A DNA stretch of 64,000 nt, from positions 2,711,001 to 2,775,000 of the forward strand of contig NZ_JACHMI010000001.1 of assembly GCF_014207985.1 (NCBI RefSeq), written 5' to 3'. Below, piece after piece: positions 54,597-63,474 of this stretch. The stretch's first letter is position 1, and each line of letters begins with the position of its first letter. The position numbers and the translations under genes are program-made. This stretch comes from Nonomuraea rubra (GTDB taxonomy: Bacteria; Actinomycetota; Actinomycetes; Streptosporangiales; Streptosporangiaceae). Below the pieces are notes generated by a model. That model worked only from the letters and a program-made list of their open reading frames with translations. It was not told the DNA's origin and did not search any database.

Positions 54597-57158
54597 CTAG
54601 CGCAGGCCCGCGTCGAGTGCGGTGGTCAGGGTGCCCGAGTCGCCGGACATCTCCCAGATCATCGCCCCGAGCAGCCCCTTGCTCCGCAGCCAGGCCGCCT
54701 TCTTGCCGATCGACCAGGCGTCGTCGAACGTCCACCACTGCCCGCCGTCACCGGTGAAGCAGTACGTGGCCACCGCCTGCTCGTCATGCCTGACCGTGCA
54801 GCCGGGCACCATGGCCAGCAGGTTGGTGTAGCCGCGGGTGCCGGCCTCCTCCTGGAACTGGCCGGGCGCGGCGCCGCCCGCCTGCTGCCACTCGCCGTAC
54901 CTGCCGCCGTCGGCCACCCGCTGCCAGCCGCGGCCGTAGTACGCCAGGCCGATGGTCATCTTGCGGGGGTGGACCCCGGCCTGGAGGTAGACGTCCACGG
55001 CCTTCTCGACGCTGAAGTCCGGGTCGTACGGGCTGTCGGGGTCGAGGTGGAGGTTGCCCTGGTGGCCGGTACGGTTCGGCTCCCAGGAGTTGTCGCTGCC
55101 GGCGCCGTGGAAGTCGTACCCCTGCACATTGAAGATGTCCAGAGATTTCGCGACTTCGGGGAGGTCCCAGCCGGCGGCGATCTTGGCCGGGTCGGCCGGA
55201 GTGAACGCCGTGAGCTGGTATCGCCTGCCCGTCGTGGCCGTCAGCGCGTCGAGCTGGCGGCGGAACTCGGCGATCAGCAGCGTGTTGTTCGCCTTGTCGG
55301 CCGGGCTGACGTGGTTGCCCGGATGCCCCTCGGCGCCCGGCCACTCCCAGTCGAGGTCGATGCCGTCGAAGACGCCCGCCGCCGTGCCGGGGCCGCCCGC
55401 GCCGTTGTAGGCGGGCAGGTTGCCCTTGATGTAGATGTCGATGCAGGACGCCACGAACTTCTTGCGCGCCGCGTCCGTGGCCGCCACGTCGGAGAAGTAC
55501 TTCGAGTACGTCCAGCCGCCCAGCGAGATCAGCACCTTGAGGTGCGGGTGCTTGGCCTTGAGCTTCTTGAGCTGGTTGAAGTTGCCGCGCAGCTTCTCCC
55601 AGCCGGTGTCCGCCACGCCGTCCACCGACTGCGCGGCGCTGAACGGCCGGCCGTAGTCGGCCTCGGCGTCGCCCGCGCCGTCGCCCTGGTTCGGGTCCTG
55701 CGGGTCGGTGCTGGTTCCCTTCGTGACGCCCTGCAGGCAGGTGAGGTTCTGCGGGTCGATGTTGGCGAAGGCGTAGTTGATGTGGGTCAGCTTCGCCGCC
55801 GCGCCGGTGGTGTCGAGGTTGCGGACGAAGTACTGGCGGCCGTAGATGCCCCATTGCACGAAGTATCCGACGCGGGCGTAGCCGTTCTCGACGAGGTCCG
55901 CCGTCGTCACCTTCACCGTCGCGCTGCCCGGCGAGAGGTTGTCGTACAGGTCGCGGGCCCGCACGGAGAACGTGTACTCGGTGGAGGGCGACAGCCCGGA
56001 GACGACCGCCGTGGTGCCGGAGACGGTCGTCGCCACGGATGAGCCGACATAGACGTCATAGCTGGCGATGCCGGAATTGTCGGAGGAGGCCGCCCAGGTC
56101 AGCGTGACGCTGGACGACGTTCTCGCCGTGCTGCGCAGGTCGCCCGGCGCGGCCGGCGGCTGCGTGTCGTCGGACGGGTTACGGGTGGTGACCGCCAGCG
56201 GCGTGGACGCCGGTGACAGCGTGCCCTTGCGGTCCTTGGCCTTGACGGTGAACGTGTACGCGGTCGAGGGCGTCAGGCCGGAGACGGTCGCCGTGGTCCC
56301 GGTGACGGAGGCGGCGACCGAGGAGCCGTTGTAGACCTCGTACCCGGTGATCGGCAGGCTGCCGGGTGCGGCGGCGTCCCAGGCCAGCGTGACGGTCTTG
56401 GTGGTCCTGGCGGGGGAGCGCAGGTTCCCGGGCGCGCCCGGCGGCGCGTCGGGGCTGCCGTCGCAGTTGACGTCGTTGATCCGGCAGCTCACCGGCTCGG
56501 CGCCGGCGGTGCTGACGGTGAAGGACGGGCTGTACGGCTCGGTGGTCGCGCCCGCGTTCACGGTCGTGTTGTAGTGCGCGGGCGTGAGCGTCACCGTGTG
56601 GCCGCTCTGACTGAGCGAGGCGTGCTGGGCGTTGCTCGCGGTGACCCCGGCCGGGAGGTCGAACACGATCGTCCAGCCGTTGAGCGGGGCCGTGCCGTTG
56701 TTGGCCACCACGAACCTGGCCGCGCTCCCGTTCACGTCGTACGTGGCGCTGACCGGCGGCTTGGCGGGCGGGTCGCCGCCGCTGCCGTCGCAGTTCGCCC
56801 CGTCGATCAGGCAGCTCACCGGCTGGACGGCGGAGCTGAGCGTGATTCTGGGGCTGTACGGCTCGGTGTTCCGGCCCGGTTGCACGGTGTTGATGTAGAA
56901 GGCGGGGGTGAGGGTGACCTTGGTGCCGTTCTGCCTGATGGTGGCGTTCTGCGGGCTGGAGGCGGTGACTCCGGAGGGCAGTTCGAAGACGATCGACCAG
57001 CCGGTCACGGCGGTCGTGCCCGGGTTGCTCACCACGAACGTGCCGGTGGTGCCGGACAGCGTGAACGTGGCGACGAGGCGGCTCGCGGCCTGTGCCGGGA
57101 AGGTGCACAGGGCGATGATCACGAGGACGGCGATCAGGGGGGTGGCTAATCGGCGCAC
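54597..57158 (-). CDS. Large secreted GH18 chitinase with two CBM2-like and two FnIII domains
   Basis: 853 aa, GTG at 57158. Signal peptide ~1-25 (PLIAVLVIIALCTFPAQAAS). Two similar cellulose/chitin-binding CBM2-type modules (~26-130 and ~135-237), each ending in EPVSCRIND/QPVSCLIDG followed by N-C-D. Two fibronectin III repeats (~243-330 and ~338-425) have P.APG.LRS.ART and TVSGLTPSTAYTFTV. The GH18 barrel (~433-853) has the catalytic FDGIDLDWEWPG (DxxDxDxE), SLGGWTYSKYF, YDFHGAG and MIWEMSGD. It degrades chitin outside the cell. The near-identical tandem binding modules indicate internal duplication. Confidence 0.95.
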   Translation of the reverse strand: MRRLATPLIAVLVIIALCTFPAQAASRLVATFTLSGTTGTFVVSNPGTTAVTGWSIVFELPSGVTASSPQNATIRQNGTKVTLTPAFYINTVQPGRNTEPYSPRITLSSAVQPVSCLIDGANCDGSGGDPPAKPPVSATYDVNGSAARFVVANNGTAPLNGWTIVFDLPAGVTASNAQHASLSQSGHTVTLTPAHYNTTVNAGATTEPYSPSFTVSTAGAEPVSCRINDVNCDGSPDAPPGAPGNLRSPARTTKTVTLAWDAAAPGSLPITGYEVYNGSSVAASVTGTTATVSGLTPSTAYTFTVKAKDRKGTLSPASTPLAVTTRNPSDDTQPPAAPGDLRSTARTSSSVTLTWAASSDNSGIASYDVYVGSSVATTVSGTTAVVSGLSPSTEYTFSVRARDLYDNLSPGSATVKVTTADLVENGYARVGYFVQWGIYGRQYFVRNLDTTGAAAKLTHINYAFANIDPQNLTCLQGVTKGTSTDPQDPNQGDGAGDAEADYGRPFSAAQSVDGVADTGWEKLRGNFNQLKKLKAKHPHLKVLISLGGWTYSKYFSDVAATDAARKKFVASCIDIYIKGNLPAYNGAGGPGTAAGVFDGIDLDWEWPGAEGHPGNHVSPADKANNTLLIAEFRRQLDALTATTGRRYQLTAFTPADPAKIAAGWDLPEVAKSLDIFNVQGYDFHGAGSDNSWEPNRTGHQGNLHLDPDSPYDPDFSVEKAVDVYLQAGVHPRKMTIGLAYYGRGWQRVADGGRYGEWQQAGGAAPGQFQEEAGTRGYTNLLAMVPGCTVRHDEQAVATYCFTGDGGQWWTFDDAWSIGKKAAWLRSKGLLGAMIWEMSGDSGTLTTALDAGLR

Positions 57159-57167
57159 GTCGGAGAC

Positions 57168-57192
57168 CTTTCATTAAAGAAAGTTTCCTAAC
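57168..57192. promoter_or_regulatory. A/T-rich palindrome upstream of the chitinase gene
   Basis: CTTTCATTAAAGAAAG (57168-57183) is a dyad with one mismatched pair, and GAAAGTTTCCTAAC (57179-57192) overlaps it. They lie 10-35 bp before the chitinase GTG, in a sharply A/T-rich patch. It does not match the DasR site usual for streptomycete chitinases. Confidence 0.45.
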
Positions 57193-57320
57193 AATTAGCC
57201 GGATCGTAAGCCCGCCTCGCACGCCTGGCAAGGCCCCGCCGCGCACCCGACACGGTGGCGGGACAAGGCTCCGCCGCTACTGGCGCGGTGGTGCCGCAGG
57301 TGCTCGCCGGGTGGCGTGAC

Positions 57321-57794
57321 TCAGCTGACGGCCAGTGCGGTCCCGTACAGGCGTGACACCCGAAGCCGGATCACCAGCCGCCGATCGCTCACCATCTGCC
57401 GCAGAAAGGCCGGCTCGCGCATCGGGTCGGCGAGCGGCGGCTGCATGCCCAGCAGCTCCAGCCCCACCTCATCGCCCGGTTCGAGGCTCACGGGCGACAG
57501 CTCCGCCTCGCCCTCGGCCACCGCGAACGACCGGAAGTCGTCGCTGGCCACGTAGAGCGAGCAGCGCGGATCCTTCTGCAGCTGCCGCACCTTGAGCCGG
57601 TCGGCGATGGTGGGGATCCGCACCACGCGCTGCCGCGGCTCCCAGGTGTACGCCACGGTGGACAACTGCGGCCGCCCGTCGGCCTTGACCGTGGCCAGCG
57701 CGCCGAAGCGCTGCTCGGCCACCAGGTTCGACAGCTCCTCGTCGCTCAGCGACCCGGGGCCCGGGGCCGCGCCCGGACCGTGGTTCTCCGCCAT
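57321..57794 (-). CDS. PPOX-class pyridoxamine 5'-phosphate oxidase-like flavoprotein
   Basis: 157 aa, ATG at 57794. A split-barrel flavin-binding fold: EQRFGALATVKADGRPQLSTVAYTWEP, then IADRLKVRQLQKDPRCSLYVASDD and AVAEGEAELSPVS. The pattern resembles the Rv1155-like F420/FMN enzymes of actinobacteria rather than true PdxH. It probably reduces or oxidises a small molecule with F420 or FMN (inference). The gene is read away from the SnoaL-like gene, with a 39-bp gap, in the same direction. Confidence 0.82.
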   Translation of the reverse strand: MAENHGPGAAPGPGSLSDEELSNLVAEQRFGALATVKADGRPQLSTVAYTWEPRQRVVRIPTIADRLKVRQLQKDPRCSLYVASDDFRSFAVAEGEAELSPVSLEPGDEVGLELLGMQPPLADPMREPAFLRQMVSDRRLVIRLRVSRLYGTALAVS

Positions 57795-57833
57795 CCACCT
57801 GCCCCCGTGAATCCCCCTGTAAATCGCGAAATA

Positions 57834-58232
57834 TCACCCTATACCGAGCTGGCGAGTGAACGTCTGCGCGTCCGAGATCACCCAGTACTCGGCGAACCGC
57901 CCGTCCCTGGCCCGCAGGATGTCGTGCCCGCTGAACGCGATCCTGGTGCCCTCCGCCGCCGTCGCGCCGGGCAGCCCGCCCCGGTACGCGCCCGCGAACG
58001 TCCACCTGGCCGACACCAGATCCCCGTCCACGATCGGCCCCACGTCCAGCGTGACCTTGACGTCGTCGAACGGCGCGTGCCCCTGCCGCAGCGCCTCGAC
58101 CAGACCGTCGGGGCCCGACACCGTCATGCCCGGCCAGTGGCCGGTGAAGTCGGAGGTGACGAGCTCGTACGCCAGCTCGAACTCACCGTTCCAGAGCTCG
58201 AGCAACCATCGTCTGTACAGATCCGAGATCAT
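57834..58232 (-). CDS. SnoaL-like/ester cyclase family protein
   Basis: 132 aa, ATG at 58232. NTF2-fold: LYRRWLLELWNGEFELAYELVTSDFTGHWPG, VEALRQGHAPFDDVKVTLDVGP, DGDLVSARWTFAGAYRG, and FSGHDILRARDGRFAEYWVISD. The HD and AEYW positions are conserved in SnoaL-type cyclases and ketosteroid-isomerase-like proteins. The substrate is unknown. It probably shares an operon with the downstream PPOX flavoprotein and is divergent from an amidohydrolase across a short dyad. Confidence 0.78.
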   Translation of the reverse strand: MISDLYRRWLLELWNGEFELAYELVTSDFTGHWPGMTVSGPDGLVEALRQGHAPFDDVKVTLDVGPIVDGDLVSARWTFAGAYRGGLPGATAAEGTRIAFSGHDILRARDGRFAEYWVISDAQTFTRQLGIG

Positions 58233-58240
58233 CTCGGCCC

Positions 58241-58262
58241 CCTACCCATCCACCGGTAGGTT
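58241..58262. promoter_or_regulatory. Dyad overlapping the amidohydrolase -10 box
   Basis: CCTACC (58241-58246) is inverted as GGTAGG (58255-58260). The right arm overlaps TAGGTT (58257-58262), which ends 7 nt before the amidohydrolase ATG. There is no ribosome site, so the mRNA is probably leaderless. Confidence 0.45.
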
Positions 58263-58269
58263 ACGAGTC

Positions 58270-59481
58270 ATGAATCTTGCTATTACCAGCGGATATGTTG
58301 TGCCCGTCGACGGCGACCCCATCGACGGCGGAACCGTGCTCATCCAGAACGGGAAGATCGCCGCGGTCGGCCTGGACGTGGCCGTGCCGGACGGCACCCC
58401 GGTCGTGGACGCCGCCGGCGCCTGGGTGCTGCCCGGCTTCGTGGAGGCCCACGGCCATCTCGGCGTGCACGAGGAGGCCGAGGGCTGGGCCGGTCAGGAC
58501 ACCAACGAGATGACCGACCCCAACGGCGCCCGGCTGCGCGCGCTCGACGCCATCAACCCGGCCGACCTGGCCTTCGGCGACGCGCTGGCCGGCGGGGTCA
58601 CCACCGCGGTGATCAAGCCGGGCTCGGCCAACCCGATCGGCGGCCAGACCGTGGCGCTCAAGTGCTGGGGCAGGTCGGTGGACGAGATGCTGCTCAAGGA
58701 GCCGGTGAGCGTCAAGAGCGCGCTCGGTGAGAACCCCAAGAGGGTGTACGGCGACCAGAAGAAGCTGCCCGCCACCAGGCAGGGCGTGGCCGCGGTGATC
58801 CGTGACGCGTTCATGAGGGCGCAGGACTACCGGGCCAGGAGGGCCGCCGCCGAGCAGGAGGGCAAGCCGTTCGACCGCGACGGCACGCTGGAGATCCTGG
58901 CCCGCGTGCTGGACGGCGAGCTGCCCTGGTGCCAGCACACCCACCGGGCCGACGACATCGCCACCGCGCTGCGGCTGGCCGACGAGTTCGGCTACCGCCT
59001 GGTGATCAACCACGGCACCGAGGGGCACCTGCTGGCCGACACGCTGGCCGAGCGGAACGTGCCGGTCATCATCGGCCCGCTGCTCGGCAGCCGGTCGAAG
59101 GTCGAGCTGCGGCAGCGCTCGCTGCGCAACCCCGGCATCCTCGACCGGGCGGGCGTCGAGGTGGCGATCACCACCGACCACCCCGTGGTGCCCATCCACT
59201 TCCTGGTGCACTCGGCCACGTTCGCGGTCAGGGAGGGGCTCGACCCGGCGGCGGCGCTGCGCGCGATCACCGTCAACCCCGCCCGGATCATGGGCCTGGA
59301 CGACCGGGTGGGTGCGCTGCGGCCCGGGCTCGACGGTGACGTGGTCATCTGGTCCGGTGACCCGCTGGACGTCATGAGCCGGGCGCTGAAGGTGTTCATC
59401 AACGGCCGGGAGGTGTACGCGTACACCGATGGTGAGCCCGTGGTGGCGGATCCCTACTACCGCGATTCAAGCAACCGTTAA
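58270..59481 (+). CDS. Amidohydrolase family protein (imidazolonepropionase-like)
   Basis: 403 aa from the ATG at 58270 (MNLAITSGYVVPVDGDP). The metal-dependent barrel: LPGFVEAHGHLGVHEEA (H.H), CQHTHRADDIATALRLADEFG (later His), LVINHGTEGHLLAD, TTDHPVVPIHFL (catalytic Asp), then the small beta domain with PARIMGLDDRVGALRPGLDGDVVIW. It hydrolyses an amide or lactam-type ring, but the substrate is not clear from sequence. It is probably leaderless and divergent from the SnoaL-like gene. Confidence 0.87.
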   Translation: MNLAITSGYVVPVDGDPIDGGTVLIQNGKIAAVGLDVAVPDGTPVVDAAGAWVLPGFVEAHGHLGVHEEAEGWAGQDTNEMTDPNGARLRALDAINPADLAFGDALAGGVTTAVIKPGSANPIGGQTVALKCWGRSVDEMLLKEPVSVKSALGENPKRVYGDQKKLPATRQGVAAVIRDAFMRAQDYRARRAAAEQEGKPFDRDGTLEILARVLDGELPWCQHTHRADDIATALRLADEFGYRLVINHGTEGHLLADTLAERNVPVIIGPLLGSRSKVELRQRSLRNPGILDRAGVEVAITTDHPVVPIHFLVHSATFAVREGLDPAAALRAITVNPARIMGLDDRVGALRPGLDGDVVIWSGDPLDVMSRALKVFINGREVYAYTDGEPVVADPYYRDSSNR

Positions 59482-59540
59482 GCGCTTGTAGATGCGTGGC
59501 GCGCATAGTGGGCGAACCCAACGGGAAGAGAGGCATCACC

Positions 59541-60626
59541 ATGACTGCTCCCCCGCTCGCCCAGCGCCCCAGCAAGGCCCTGCTGATCGGCCTGGTCGTC
59601 TCCGGAGTCCTCGCGCTGGCCGTGCTGGCCATCATGCTGTTCTCCGGCGGGCCCGTCGGGTTCGGCCTGTCGGCGCTGCTGGCCGTGGCGCCCCTGCCGG
59701 TGCTGCTCGCGGCCGTGCTCTCGCTCGACAGGCTCGAACCCGAGCCGAAGCTGCACCTCGCCTTCGCCTTCGCCTGGGGCGCGGGGGTGGCCATCGTGGC
59801 GGGCATCGCGCTGACGCTGGTCGGCCAGGAGTTCTTCGTCAGGGCGGGCTACACCTCCACCGCCGTGGAGAACATCGGCGCCGTCGTGCTCGCCCCGATC
59901 GTGGAGGAGGCGCTCAAGGGCTCGGCCCTGTTGCTGCTCCTGCGCCGGCGGGCCGAGATCGACGGGCTGACCGACGGCATCGTGTACGCCTCCATGGCCG
60001 GCCTCGGATTCGCCGCCGTGGAGAACGTCGGCTACTACCTGCTGGCGTTCGGCGAGGACGGCGCGGGGGCGGCCGTCCAGCTCTTCGTGCTGCGCGGGCT
60101 GATCGACCCGCTCGGCCATCCCATCTACACCTCCATGATCGGCCTCGGCGTCGCGTACGCGCTGACCCGCCGCAACCCCGCCAGGTACGCCGCGATCCCG
60201 TTCGGCTACGTGGGCGCGGTCTTCCTGCACGGCCTCTGGAACGGCGCGGCCACCACCGGCTCGCTCGAGTGGGTGGGCGTGGCCTACCTGGTCATCATGG
60301 CGGCCCTGGTGCTGCTCATCGTCGTGACGGTCGTCGAGCGCCGGCACCTCATCGCCAGGATGGCCTTCTACCTGCCCGCGTACGGCCAGACGGGGCTGGT
60401 CAGCGACGCCGACGTACGGATGCTCACCACGCTGTCCGCGCGCAAGGCGGCCCGCAAGTGGGCCAGGGGAGCGGGGCTCGGCCAGGCCATGAGCGATTAC
60501 CAGCAGGCGGCCACCGAGCTGACCATGCTGCACCTGCGGGCCGAACGGCAGGGCGTGGAGCCGCGCAGGTTCGCCATGGAACGCGACGCCCTCCTCGGCG
60601 CGATGGCCCGCGCCCGCCGCTGGTAG
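59541..60626 (+). CDS. PrsW family intramembrane metalloprotease
   Basis: 361 aa from the ATG at 59541, with AAGAGAGG upstream. Eight or more hydrophobic segments. The family signatures are present: VLAPIVEEALKGSALLLLL (EExxK), GFAAVENVGYYLLAF (EN), GHPIYTSMIGLGVAYAL (H) and VFLHGLWNGAA (HGLWN). PrsW members cut transmembrane substrates such as anti-sigma factors, though the target of this one is unknown. The C-terminal ~80 residues are a charged cytoplasmic tail. Confidence 0.87.
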   Translation: MTAPPLAQRPSKALLIGLVVSGVLALAVLAIMLFSGGPVGFGLSALLAVAPLPVLLAAVLSLDRLEPEPKLHLAFAFAWGAGVAIVAGIALTLVGQEFFVRAGYTSTAVENIGAVVLAPIVEEALKGSALLLLLRRRAEIDGLTDGIVYASMAGLGFAAVENVGYYLLAFGEDGAGAAVQLFVLRGLIDPLGHPIYTSMIGLGVAYALTRRNPARYAAIPFGYVGAVFLHGLWNGAATTGSLEWVGVAYLVIMAALVLLIVVTVVERRHLIARMAFYLPAYGQTGLVSDADVRMLTTLSARKAARKWARGAGLGQAMSDYQQAATELTMLHLRAERQGVEPRRFAMERDALLGAMARARRW

Positions 60627-60646
60627 AAGGCCGGTAGAAGCGGGAC

Positions 60647-61987
60647 TCAAGCCCGGACGAGCAGCGCGGCGAGCGCCGTGACGCCCGTCAGCACCACGCA
60701 CCCGGCCACCGCGACCACGGCCCCCTGCCCGGGCCCGAGGCCCCCGACGACCGCCGCGACCCCGGCGGCCCCCAGCGACGACCCGATGTACCTGGCGGTG
60801 TTGTTCGCCCCGGAGCCCATGCTCACCCGATGCGCGGGCACGCTCTCGATCGCCAGGTGCGTGATCGAGGAGTTGATCAGCCCGGATCCGATCCCGCTCA
60901 CCGCCAGCCCGCCGACGACCAGCGGCAGCGAGAGCGAGAAGCCCACCCCCAGCAGCCCGGTGAACCCGGCCGCGCTCAGCCCGAGCCCGAGGGCCAGCCG
61001 CCCGGCGGCCCGCAGCGGCACGAGCCCGCCCATCAGCGAGGCCACGACCGACAGCCCGGACCACACGCAGAACAGCAGCGCCGTGTCGAGCGGCGTCAGC
61101 CCGTGGACCGTCTGCAGCACGGTCGGCAGGTAGCTGAGCAGCCCGACCACCGCCGCCCCCACGACCACCGCCCCGCCGGTCGCCACCAGGAACACCGGCC
61201 GCCGGAACAACTCCAGGTCCAGCAGCGGCTCGGCCCGCCGCCGCTCGACCGCCACGAACGCCCCCACCAGCACCACGGCCAGCACGAACGCCACGAGCAC
61301 GACCGGCCGCGTCCACCCGGCCCGCCCCTCGGTCACCCCGGCGACCAGCGCCGCCACGCCCAGGCTGAGCAGCACCACCCCGGGCACGTCGAACCTGCGC
61401 GGCACCGCCGAGCGAGACTCCTCCAGGGTCCGCGCCGACGCGGCCGCCAGCACCAGCGCGCCGGCCGCCATCACCCAGTACGCCGACCGCCAGCTCGCCA
61501 CCGTGGCCAGGACCCCGGACAGCAGCGGCCCCACGGCCGTGCCCAGCCCGATCATGGCCCCGTACCGCGCGGTCGCCCGCACCCGCCGCGCGCCAGTCGG
61601 GTAGGTGTGCCCCACGATGCCCAGGCTCGCGGCCAGCATGGCCGCCCCCGCCCCGCCCTGCACCAGCCTGGCCAGCACGAACACCGGCACGTTCGCGCTG
61701 AGCGCGGCCACGACCTCGGCGGCGCCCATCACGGAGGTCCCCGCCACGAGCACCCGCCTGCGCCCGTGGTCGTCGGCCAGCCCGCCGGCCACCAGCAACA
61801 GGGAGGCCAGCCCGAGCGCGATCGAGCCCAGGATCCACACCGGCCCCGTCGGCCCCGCTCCCAGCGACGCGGCGGTCTGCGGCAGCGTCGCCATCGGCAG
61901 CGTGAAGTTGGTCAGCACGAGCAGCGGCACCGACGAGGCCACGGCGAGCGTCCACGGGCGCACAGTCGGTTCAGTGATTGAACTCAT
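60647..61987 (-). CDS. MFS drug:H+ antiporter-type transporter (DHA2-like)
   Basis: 446 aa from the ATG at 61987 (MSSITEPTVRPW). About 14 hydrophobic segments; motif A GGLADDHGRRRVLV after TM2 and motif C-like GLGTAVGPLLSGVLATVASW in TM5. It is probably a proton-driven exporter of hydrophobic compounds. It is divergent from a HxlR regulator, with two copies of a dyad in the 37-bp gap and over its start codon, indicating local control. Confidence 0.88.
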   Translation of the reverse strand: MSSITEPTVRPWTLAVASSVPLLVLTNFTLPMATLPQTAASLGAGPTGPVWILGSIALGLASLLLVAGGLADDHGRRRVLVAGTSVMGAAEVVAALSANVPVFVLARLVQGGAGAAMLAASLGIVGHTYPTGARRVRATARYGAMIGLGTAVGPLLSGVLATVASWRSAYWVMAAGALVLAAASARTLEESRSAVPRRFDVPGVVLLSLGVAALVAGVTEGRAGWTRPVVLVAFVLAVVLVGAFVAVERRRAEPLLDLELFRRPVFLVATGGAVVVGAAVVGLLSYLPTVLQTVHGLTPLDTALLFCVWSGLSVVASLMGGLVPLRAAGRLALGLGLSAAGFTGLLGVGFSLSLPLVVGGLAVSGIGSGLINSSITHLAIESVPAHRVSMGSGANNTARYIGSSLGAAGVAAVVGGLGPGQGAVVAVAGCVVLTGVTALAALLVRA

Positions 61988-62021
61988 GGCGCGCAGACTA
62001 GCACGGTTCGGTGAATGAACT
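61970..62021. promoter_or_regulatory. Twin HxlR operator boxes at the MFS/HxlR divergent start
   Basis: TTCAGTGATTGAACT (61970-61984) and TTCGGTGAATGAACT (62007-62021) are two copies of the same 15-bp box. Each carries a TTCR...TGAA dyad. The first overlaps the MFS start region and the second lies 3 bp before the HxlR ATG. The repeat distance is 37 bp (about 3.5 helical turns). Confidence 0.7.
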
Positions 62022-62024
62022 AGC

Positions 62025-62555
62025 ATGGACCGCATGGCACTCGGCAAGAACTACGAAGGTCAGCGCTGCGCGCTGGCCAGCGCCCTGGAGGTGATCGGCG
62101 AGCGCTGGACGCTGCTCATCGTCCGCGACGCCATGTACGGCGTGCGCCGCTTCGGCGACTTCCAGGCCCACCTCGACATCCCGAAGGCGGTGCTGTCGCA
62201 GCGGCTGGCCGCACTCGTCGAGGCCGGCGTGCTCGAACGCCGCCGCTACCAGGAGACGCCACCCCGAGACGAGTACGTCCTGACCCCCGTCGGCCACGAG
62301 CTCTGGCTGCCCGTGCTGGCGCTGGCCCAGTGGGGCGAGCGGAACCTCGCCACGCGGGGCCCCCTCCGCGTGTTCCACCACGTGATCTGCGGGGGCCGGC
62401 TGGAGCCCACGTCGTACTGCCCGACCTGCGGCGGCACCGTCAAGCTGGAGGACGTCGAGATGCGGCCCGGCCCCGGCCTGGCCGCCGACACGCGCAAGGA
62501 TCAGGTCAGTCTCGCCCTTCGGACGCCACACCGGATGCTCGACCCGATTCCCTGA
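62025..62555 (+). CDS. HxlR family transcriptional regulator
   Basis: 176 aa from ATG 62025; ATG 62034 is also possible. The winged helix HxlR domain covers about residues 14-110: CALASALEVIGERWTLLIVRDAMYGVRRFGDFQAHLDIPKAVLSQRL, then EYVLTPVGHELWLPVLALAQWGE. The extra C-terminal part has a CPTC motif (YCPTCGGTVKLEDVEMRPGPG) that may bind zinc. It probably represses the adjacent MFS gene and itself through the twin boxes. Confidence 0.92.
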   Translation: MDRMALGKNYEGQRCALASALEVIGERWTLLIVRDAMYGVRRFGDFQAHLDIPKAVLSQRLAALVEAGVLERRRYQETPPRDEYVLTPVGHELWLPVLALAQWGERNLATRGPLRVFHHVICGGRLEPTSYCPTCGGTVKLEDVEMRPGPGLAADTRKDQVSLALRTPHRMLDPIP

Positions 62556-62588
62556 CAAAATGGGGTGTTACCCCCGAAGGGAGATCAC

Positions 62589-63209
62589 ATGAGCTGGGCC
62601 GAGATCGGGTCGGAGGCCGAGCTGCGCGAGCTGCTCGGCGAGGTCATGCCGAGGGCCGCGACCAAGGAACGGCAGCGCCTGCACGAGCGCGACCGCGAGT
62701 GGCTGGCGGCCTCGCCGTTCTGCCTCATCGCCACCTCGGACGAGGCGGGCAACTGCGACGTCTCGCCCAAGGGTGACCCGGCCGGTTTCGTGCACGTCAT
62801 CGACGACACCACGATCGCGATCCCGGACCGCCCGGGAAACCGCAGGGCGGACGGATTTCTCAACATCCTGAAAAATCCGCACGTGGGGTTGATCTTCATG
62901 ATTCCCCGCAGGAACGAGACCCTGCGCATCAACGGCCGGGCCCGGCTCGTCCGCGAGGCCCCGTTCTTCGACGAGCTGATCGTGAAGGGCCACCGCCCGC
63001 ACCTCGCGCTCGTGGTCGAGATCGAGCAGATCTTCTTCCACTGCGCCAAGGCGTTCCTGCGCTCGGCCCTGTGGAAGCCCGACTCCTGGGCCCCCGACAC
63101 GCTGCCGTCGCACGCCAGGCTGGTCAAGGAGGTGCAGCCGGTCGAGGAGAGCCTCGAACAGCTGGAGAGCTACTACGGCGAGAGCTACGCCAAGCGCCTG
63201 TACGGCTGA
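62589..63209 (+). CDS. PPOX-type FMN flavoprotein (MSMEG_1061-like)
   Basis: 206 aa from the ATG at 62589 after GAAGGGAG. A split-barrel flavoprotein: LAASPFCLIATSDEAGNCDVSPKGDPAGFVHV, AIPDRPGNRRADGFLNILKNPHVGLIFMIP, LRINGRARLVREAPFFDELIV and FFHCAKAFLRSALWKPDSW. This pattern is that of the MSMEG_1061 family, FMN-binding proteins of unknown substrate. It is read from its own promoter region, 33 bp after the HxlR gene, in the same direction. Confidence 0.85.
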   Translation: MSWAEIGSEAELRELLGEVMPRAATKERQRLHERDREWLAASPFCLIATSDEAGNCDVSPKGDPAGFVHVIDDTTIAIPDRPGNRRADGFLNILKNPHVGLIFMIPRRNETLRINGRARLVREAPFFDELIVKGHRPHLALVVEIEQIFFHCAKAFLRSALWKPDSWAPDTLPSHARLVKEVQPVEESLEQLESYYGESYAKRLYG

Positions 63210-63232
63210 CGCCCGCACCCCCGCTCCGGCCC

Positions 63233-63400
63233 TCAGGCGGCCGGAGTGGGCCCCCCGGGGAAGCGGATGACGTTCCTGCCGGTGTAGGCGTGCAGATCGA
63301 TCACCTTGGGATCGGCGGGGGGCTTGCGGCGGCCGGCCGAACGGATGTCGCGGATCTTGTGCCGCGCGACGGGTGGCGGCACCACCACAAGCCTCTTCAT
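63233..63400 (-). CDS. Small basic peptide A, 55 aa, unrecognised
   Basis: ATG at 63400, stop TGA at 63233-63235. The start follows GGGGGGCTCACG, a weak ribosome site. It is Pro/Arg-rich, without a hydrophobic core, and contains AGRRKPPADPKVIDLHAYTG. The part VIDLHAYTGRNVIRFP parallels LDLRSPAGRRLPY in the neighbouring peptide, so the two may be paralogues. No modification enzyme, transporter or immunity gene is visible in the window. Function unknown. Confidence 0.5.
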   Translation of the reverse strand: MKRLVVVPPPVARHKIRDIRSAGRRKPPADPKVIDLHAYTGRNVIRFPGGPTPAA

Positions 63401-63474
63401 CGTGAGCCCCCCGTGATGTTCCTGTTATCTCTGTTATCTATCGATACCCCCGTAAGCTCTGTGTAAGGAGCACG

